Part shown: piece after piece, positions 11,398-15,472 of the stretch
Layout: each line of letters begins with the position of its first letter
How positions within the stretch are numbered: the stretch's first letter is position 1
Position numbers and translations under genes: made by a program
The notes under the pieces: model-generated
The model's database searches: none
What the model was told of the DNA's origin: nothing
What the model saw: only the letters and a program-made list of their open reading frames with translations
Assembly: GCF_000611645.1 (NCBI RefSeq)
Contig: NW_014012374.1
Span: forward strand, 1 to 15,472
Direction of reading: 5' to 3'
Length of the DNA stretch: 15,472 nt
Source: Monoraphidium neglectum
Taxonomy: Eukaryota; Chlorophyta; Chlorophyceae; Sphaeropleales; Selenastraceae

Positions 11398-14300
11398 GTC
11401 AGGAGACTGAGGATGTGGGGGGCAGCAGTGGTGGTGCTATTAGCGGCAAGGAAGGCAGCACGACCGGCAGCGGCAACAGTGGCGCCGTCGTATGCGCGGC
11501 GGCGCACGGCAGCGAAGCGAGCTCGCGCCCCAGCGACAACACGACAGGCGGGGCGACCGGCGCCGGCGCCAGCTGGCGGCTGCTGGTGGTTGCTGACGTC
11601 ACCAGCGCCCGCCTGAAGCGGCTGGGCAAGTATGTGGTCGGGAAGGTCATCGGGCAGGGCGCCAGCGGGGTCGTGCGCATGGGCAAGAACCCGGCCACAG
11701 GTGAGAGGGCGGCTGAGGTCTGCGGGTTTGGCCGGGGGCCTCCAAGCAAGCAGAGGTGGCATCATGAGGCCTGAACCCCTGAATCTGGGCTGATCTCACA
11801 GGAAGCAGGCGCGCACGGGCAGTGGAAAGCCCGGCGGTGAAAGCGGCCCCTGACGCCCGCATGCCGCGCGCCCTGTGTTCCTCCGCCCTCAGACGAGCTG
11901 GTGGCCATCAAGACGGTCGACGCGACCCGTTTCAGGTCCCTCGCCGAGATAGAGCAGGTGCGGGTGCATGTTTGCACACACAGGCCCGCTGGCTCGTGGC
12001 TGCCACAGGCTGCTTGTGGCGGCGACGTGGAGCGACACCTTCAGCTGCAGAGGGGACCTCCTGTGGGCAGCACACCGTGATTTATGTATGGCTCCCTGGA
12101 CTTTTTGTTCCAGCCCGAGTCTTCCTGCAGTGACGCCGCAAATAGGCACCTGCACCATTGCTTCGACCTCGCCCCGTCCCCTCTGTCCTCGGCGCCGTTG
12201 CCTGCTTCCCCCACCAACAGTACTGCCTCCTCCCTTCACAAGCAGTGTTTGTTCCACCTCCCACAAACAGTTTAAGCCGCCGTCCTCCCCTTCACAAGCA
12301 GTGCTTGTTCTATCCCCCACAAACAGTGCCTGCCCTCCTCTCACCCCGCCTCCACGCAAACAGGTGCAGGAGGAGACGTCTGTGCTGTCTGCCCTGAAGC
12401 ACCCCAACATCATCCGCCTGCTGGAGGTGCACTTCATGGCCGGGGTGTTCTACTTTGTGATGGAGTACGCAGAGGGGGGCGCCCTGGTGAAACACATATA
12501 TGGACGGTGAGGGGGGAGCGGCGTGTTTTTTTGGGGGGGGGGGGAGGGGGAGCGCTGGTGGAGCACATTTATGGGCGGTGAGGGCGAGCGAGGGTTATTT
12601 GGGGCGAGAGGGGCGGGGACCAGTGGCCGCACGCGCCTTGCCGTCTGTAGACAGTGGCAGGGGCTCGAGCGGGGCCTGTAGACTGGCAGTGTCAGCGAGG
12701 AGAGGCGCAGCCCGTGCAGCCGCGGCCGACGTGATGGCTGCGGTGGGCGCGCTGCAGCCGAGCGGCATGCGGTCGCGCCACTGACCCCACATCGCTGCCG
12801 GACCCCCCAGCGAGGGCGGCCTGCCCGAGGCGGAGGCGCTGCGGATCTTCCTCCAGATCACGTCCGCCCTCGAGTACTGCCATAAGCGGTGAGTGGTCAA
12901 ACGGCCTGCGCATCAGCGCTCTTTCCAGCGCCTTGCAATCAGAGCGCCGCGAACAGGGTCGCTGCGCCCTCGCAGGTGGTGGTTGGCAAATCGTGGTGTG
13001 CAAAACAAGGAGCAGTGTGCGGCTGCCTGGCCCCCGACAACGCTGCGTGGGCAGCGCGCGCCGACGTTGTGGCGCTGGCTCACCTGTTTGCGCGATCTGT
13101 TGCAGGCGCGTGGTGCACCGCGACCTCAAGCCGGAGAACATCCTCATGGATGACGCCGGCAACATCAAGGTGATCTGATCTGATCTGATCTGATTATTAT
13201 GATGCCGCCACCTGGCTTGCTGCGGGGTGGGGAACCAGGGGCCAACAACGGGGTTCAGTTGGGTCCAGGGATTCAGGGAGAAGTAGCGGCCAGGGCCCGG
13301 GCTGCCATGTCAGGACCGACAGCTTGCCTCTTCGGCTGTCCGCACACACACCTGGTGTCGTCTGGCGCCGCCCCGCATCACCACCTCCCCATGCACCCCC
13401 GCCCTGCCCCTACCCCGCCGCGCGCCGCTCAGATTGCCGATTTCGGCCTGGCCGCGGTGACTGCGCCCGCGGAGGGCGCGCTCAACGCGCAGTGCGGCAC
13501 GCCCGAGTTCACCGCCCCGGAGATCGTGGGGGGCAAGGAGTACGACGGCCAGGCGGTGAGACGGCCGGGCACGGCTCGATGGAGGGGCAAAGAACCCGAC
13601 GTCGCGGGCGGAAGGCTTCGGGACTGAGGTTGACAATGACATCAGAAGCATAGGCCAAGCCCTGGCACACAAAAGCATTTTTGCCTGCCTTGTTAAGATG
13701 GACCGAACGCTCAATGAGCGAGAGTGCGGCCGATCAAATCTTTGTCAACCAATTTCCTGCGCGCCTTACATGGGCGTTTGACTTCTTTGACTGTTTGACC
13801 CCACTTGGCAGGTCGACCTGTGGAGCCTGGGGGTACTGCTGTATGAGGCCCTGAGCGGGGAGCTGCCATTCCGGGGCTCCAGCCAGGGGGCCCTATTCCG
13901 AGCCATCCAGAGGTGGGGCCGCGCGCGCATGGCGCAAGCCTGCAGTTGCCGCTGCTTTGCTGCTGCAGCTGCGCTTGCTGCCGCCAGCGCTGCCACCACT
14001 GCTGCTTATGACCAACAATTGAAACAGTGTGAACGACAACGCGGTAATCAACACTTCAAGGCCGGTGCCATGGCCTCTTAATGACTGACAGAAGGTGTCT
14101 TCCACGCTATGCTTGTCTACGCCCCCTGGCAGGGGCGCCTACCCCTCCCTCCCGCCGCACGTCAGCCAGGATGCGCGGGACATGGTGCGGCGGCTGCTTA
14201 CGGTGGACCCCGCGCAGCGCATGGCCTGGGATGAGCTCAACAGGCACCCCTGGGTGGTGGCAGGTGGGTGCGCACAGCAGCCAGCACGCGCCACCCACGC

Positions 14301-15472
14301 ACGCTCGCGGCCGACGCGTCGACTTTGCGCACACGGCGCCACGCATGTGGCGCTGTGCATGTACCCTGCATCCTTTCGTGCCCTTCCATGCCGGGCGCAC
14401 GTGGTTTTGTTTGCACACTGACGTTGCACCGTGACTGCTGGAAAATGCCGGAAACGGATCCGTAGGGGCGTCGGGCCTGGACGGAGAGCTGTCAAGAGAC
14501 GGCTCGCACAGCGGCGCCGGCGCCGGCCCCAGCTCCCAGGGTCTGGGCGGCGCGCTGCCGCGGGGCAGGCGGGATGGCGGCAGGCGGCAGGGCGAGGGCG
14601 GGCAGGGGGGGCGGCGGGGGTCGAGCGACTCGGTGCGTCTTTCGCTGGGGGCGGGGCTGGTCTTGACCTGGGTTCCGTGCACAGGGTTGACTGCAGGCAA
14701 CGTCAAGCTCTGCACGGCCGTCGCCTGCAAAATTAGATCCGGCTTGCCTCGACGTCTGAGACTCGGCCAGAATGCTTTGTTCATGTTGCAGCGCTTGCTG
14801 GCAAGCCGCAGCCTGCCTATGTGATGCTGCAGCGCTGAGGGCACATGGTCGCCAACCTTGCTGTGCAGGAGGGCGGGATGACAGAGGTGTCTGACCTCAG
14901 CGCGGCGGGCTACTCGGATGATGGGGACCTGCCGGGCGGCGGCGGGTGCGGCCCTCCCGGCTGCTCGCGCCTGGCCGGGTCGCGGCCGGGCAGCGGGCGC
15001 CTGGACGCCTTGCGGCCGGCCAGCGGCGCCGGTCCAGGCGGGGCTGGGGCCGGCGGCGGGGGCTGCGGGGCGGGGCGGCGAGGCGGGCTGTCGTTCACGA
15101 GCAAGGGGTGCCATGACTCAGTTCGGGTGGTCATCCCGGACAGGGGTAAGCAGTTGGATGAGCGCGTAGCTCAGCGTCGTCGCCCAGCAAGGCCCCTGGG
15201 AGTTCTGGGGTAGGGGGCGTGCATGCTTCAGGAGTGGTGCAGCATCGCCCCATCGTGCTTGAAACTGCCTGTCCATCTGATATGCCCCCTCAGCACACAC
15301 TTTGGGACCCCCGACAAACTGGACCCCTGATAGCACCCCGGCCTGCCTGCCGCTGACCCCCGGCCCTGCGATATTTCCCCCCTCACCTTCTTCGCCCAGA
15401 CGACCCCATTACCGCGGCCATCATGCGGTCTGCAGAGTCTTTTTCGGCCTCCCCGACCCGCCCCTATCCGCC
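8985..15472 (+). CDS. LOV-like PAS-PAS Ser/Thr protein kinase (CAMK/SNF1-like), partial at 3' end
   Basis: Exons: 8985-9122, 9651-9806, 10001-10221, 10379-10529, 10730-10967, 11137-11700, 11893-11957, 12364-12506, 12811-12888, 13106-13169, 13433-13555, 13812-13912, 14133-14263, 14466-14632, 14869-15145, 15400 to beyond the window. All are GT-AG with phases in register, giving 896 codons so far. The N-terminus has a basic run (GGRRRRRRSR, about 34-43). PAS 1 (about 47-222) has VADPSQPGAPLVHVS, LSGFAAAELVGRSC (Cys96) and RKDGR. PAS 2 (about 223-350) has ITDACLPD, LTGMGSGELAGCSC (Cys292), GPET and YRRDGSPFW. A linker with 17 Gln (372-388) leads to a kinase domain at about 467-722: GQGASG loop (474-479), VAIK Lys496, helix-C Glu515, HRDLKPEN (589-596, Asp591), DFG (609-611), CGTPEFTAPE (627-636), DLWSLG (649-654), HPW end. 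All catalytic residues are present. Beyond it is a Gly/Ser/Arg-rich tail. The HRDLKPEN, DFGLA and DLWSLG blocks point to the CAMK/SNF1-related group, not the AGC group of phototropin. Start choice: ATG with in-frame TAG 24 nt upstream, and 46 codons that join the next exon in phase. Light, redox or ligand sensing is inference only. Confidence 0.88.
9123..9650 (+). other. first intron of the kinase gene
   Basis: This 528-bp stretch runs from donor CAG|GTAGGA to acceptor TTACAG|GAC. Joining at these sites gives S-R-A-L-Q-D-E-V, in the position of the helix just before a LOV core. Several frames are open inside it, but none shows a family motif. It contains the strong inverted repeat at 9509-9544. 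ATG 9630, just before the acceptor, is in frame with the next exon and could start a shorter protein; an in-frame TGA at 9600-9602 precedes it. Confidence 0.7.
9509..9544. repeat. strong inverted repeat in first kinase intron
   Basis: GCGCTCGCATT (9514-9524) and AATGCGAGCGC (9527-9537) are perfect 11-bp arms around TG. After a 2-nt bulge (TT, 9538-9539) five more pairs follow (9509-9513 with 9540-9544), giving a 16-bp stem. It is the strongest hairpin I noticed by eye in the window. Confidence 0.85.
10838..10864 (+). repeat. three exact 9-bp repeats encoding Gly-Ser-Cys
   Basis: GGCAGCTGC occurs three times in a row and is translated as GSCGSCGSC (residues 259-267). It lies in an insertion in the second PAS domain, between the first strand (ITDACLPD) and the helix leading to the adduct-position Cys. 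Confidence 0.9.
11346..11396 (+). repeat. pure (CAG)17 tract encoding polyglutamine
   Basis: Seventeen uninterrupted CAG codons encode Gln 372-388 in the linker between the second PAS domain and the kinase domain. The flanking residues (SDNKQQPGEGSRQAP before, Ser/Gly/Thr-rich after) are also low complexity, so this is a flexible tether. Lack of CAA interruptions suggests length instability. Confidence 0.95.
12209..12363 (+). repeat. degenerate minisatellite ending in a kinase splice acceptor
   Basis: About three diverged units, each starting near C-C-C-C-A-C-A-A-A-C-A-G-T and continuing through a CCTCC stretch to TTCACAAGCAGTG(C/T)TTGTTC, fill the end of the intron 11958-12363. Unit starts are near 12209, 12259 and 12316. 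The final CAAACAG is the real acceptor for the exon starting at 12364. Earlier CAAACAG and CAAGCAG copies look like decoy acceptors. Confidence 0.75.
12472..12600 (+). repeat. tandem duplication of a kinase exon end and its donor site
   Basis: The exon end from GCC CTG GTG at 12481 through CG|GTGAGGG is repeated 71 bp later from 12552 (GCG CTG GTG GAG CAC ATT TAT GGG CG|GTGAGGG). Over the first 33 positions 28 agree. Copy 1 encodes ALVKHIYGR, and copy 2 would encode ALVEHIYGR. Between them are T7 (12526-12532) and G12 (12533-12544) runs. I place copy 2 in the intron because readthrough of donor 1 meets a TGA at once. Confidence 0.85.
13171..13190 (+). repeat. (TGATC)4 microsatellite abutting a kinase splice donor
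   Basis: Four TGATC pentamers, with a partial fifth (TGATT at 13191-13195), begin inside the donor GTGATC at 13170. The exon ends with ...GNIK at 13169, just after HRDLKPEN. The repeat therefore sets the donor's +2 to +6 bases. Confidence 0.9.

Noticed and set aside
14107..15114. 335-residue - strand frame
   Set aside because: It is proline/arginine-rich and antisense to kinase exons and tail. Its composition is that of GC-rich DNA read on the wrong strand, with no motif.

Overview
This is nuclear genomic DNA from a green alga, most likely a chlorophyte of the Chlamydomonas/Volvox or Chlorella type. The evidence is very GC-rich DNA with G/C at most third codon positions, about 36 short GT-AG introns (mostly 150-300 bp), CAG-type trinucleotide tracts in coding and intronic DNA, and TGTAA poly(A) signals downstream of two genes. 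The family content fits: a eukaryotic hybrid cluster protein, a plant-type thermospermine synthase and a PAS/LOV-type kinase. The species cannot be named from the sequence alone. All three genes are split into small exons, so most long open frames are chance readings across introns or on the opposite strand. I rebuilt each gene exon by exon from family motifs, GT-AG borders and intron phase.

Layout. (1) 227-3993, + strand: the last 12 visible exons of a hybrid cluster protein (Hcp, hydroxylamine/NO reductase family). Its N-terminal part lies upstream of the window. All seven protein ligands of the hybrid Fe-S-O cluster can be seen. Its 3' UTR probably ends near a TGTAA at 4548. (2) 8525-5130, - strand: a complete ten-exon thermospermine synthase (ACL5 type), with a TGTAA (minus strand) at 4833-4829. 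It converges on the hcp gene. (3) 8985-15472 and beyond, + strand: sixteen exons of a large multidomain protein. It has a basic N-terminus, two LOV-like PAS domains, a polyglutamine linker, a complete CAMK/SNF1-like Ser/Thr kinase domain, and a low-complexity Gly/Ser/Arg tail that runs off the window. It is divergent from the thermospermine synthase gene, with only 459 bp between the two proposed start codons.

The three genes are ordinary independent eukaryotic loci, and nothing in the sequence shows that they act in one pathway. The most interesting object is the PAS-PAS-kinase. Both PAS domains look LOV-derived and keep a Cys at the photo-adduct position, but nearly all the usual flavin contacts are replaced. 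They are joined to a CAMK-like catalytic domain rather than the AGC kinase of phototropin. Several splice sites in the window sit in or next to short tandem repeats. One kinase exon has a diverged tandem copy of its 3' end and donor site, in which four of five differences fall at third codon positions.
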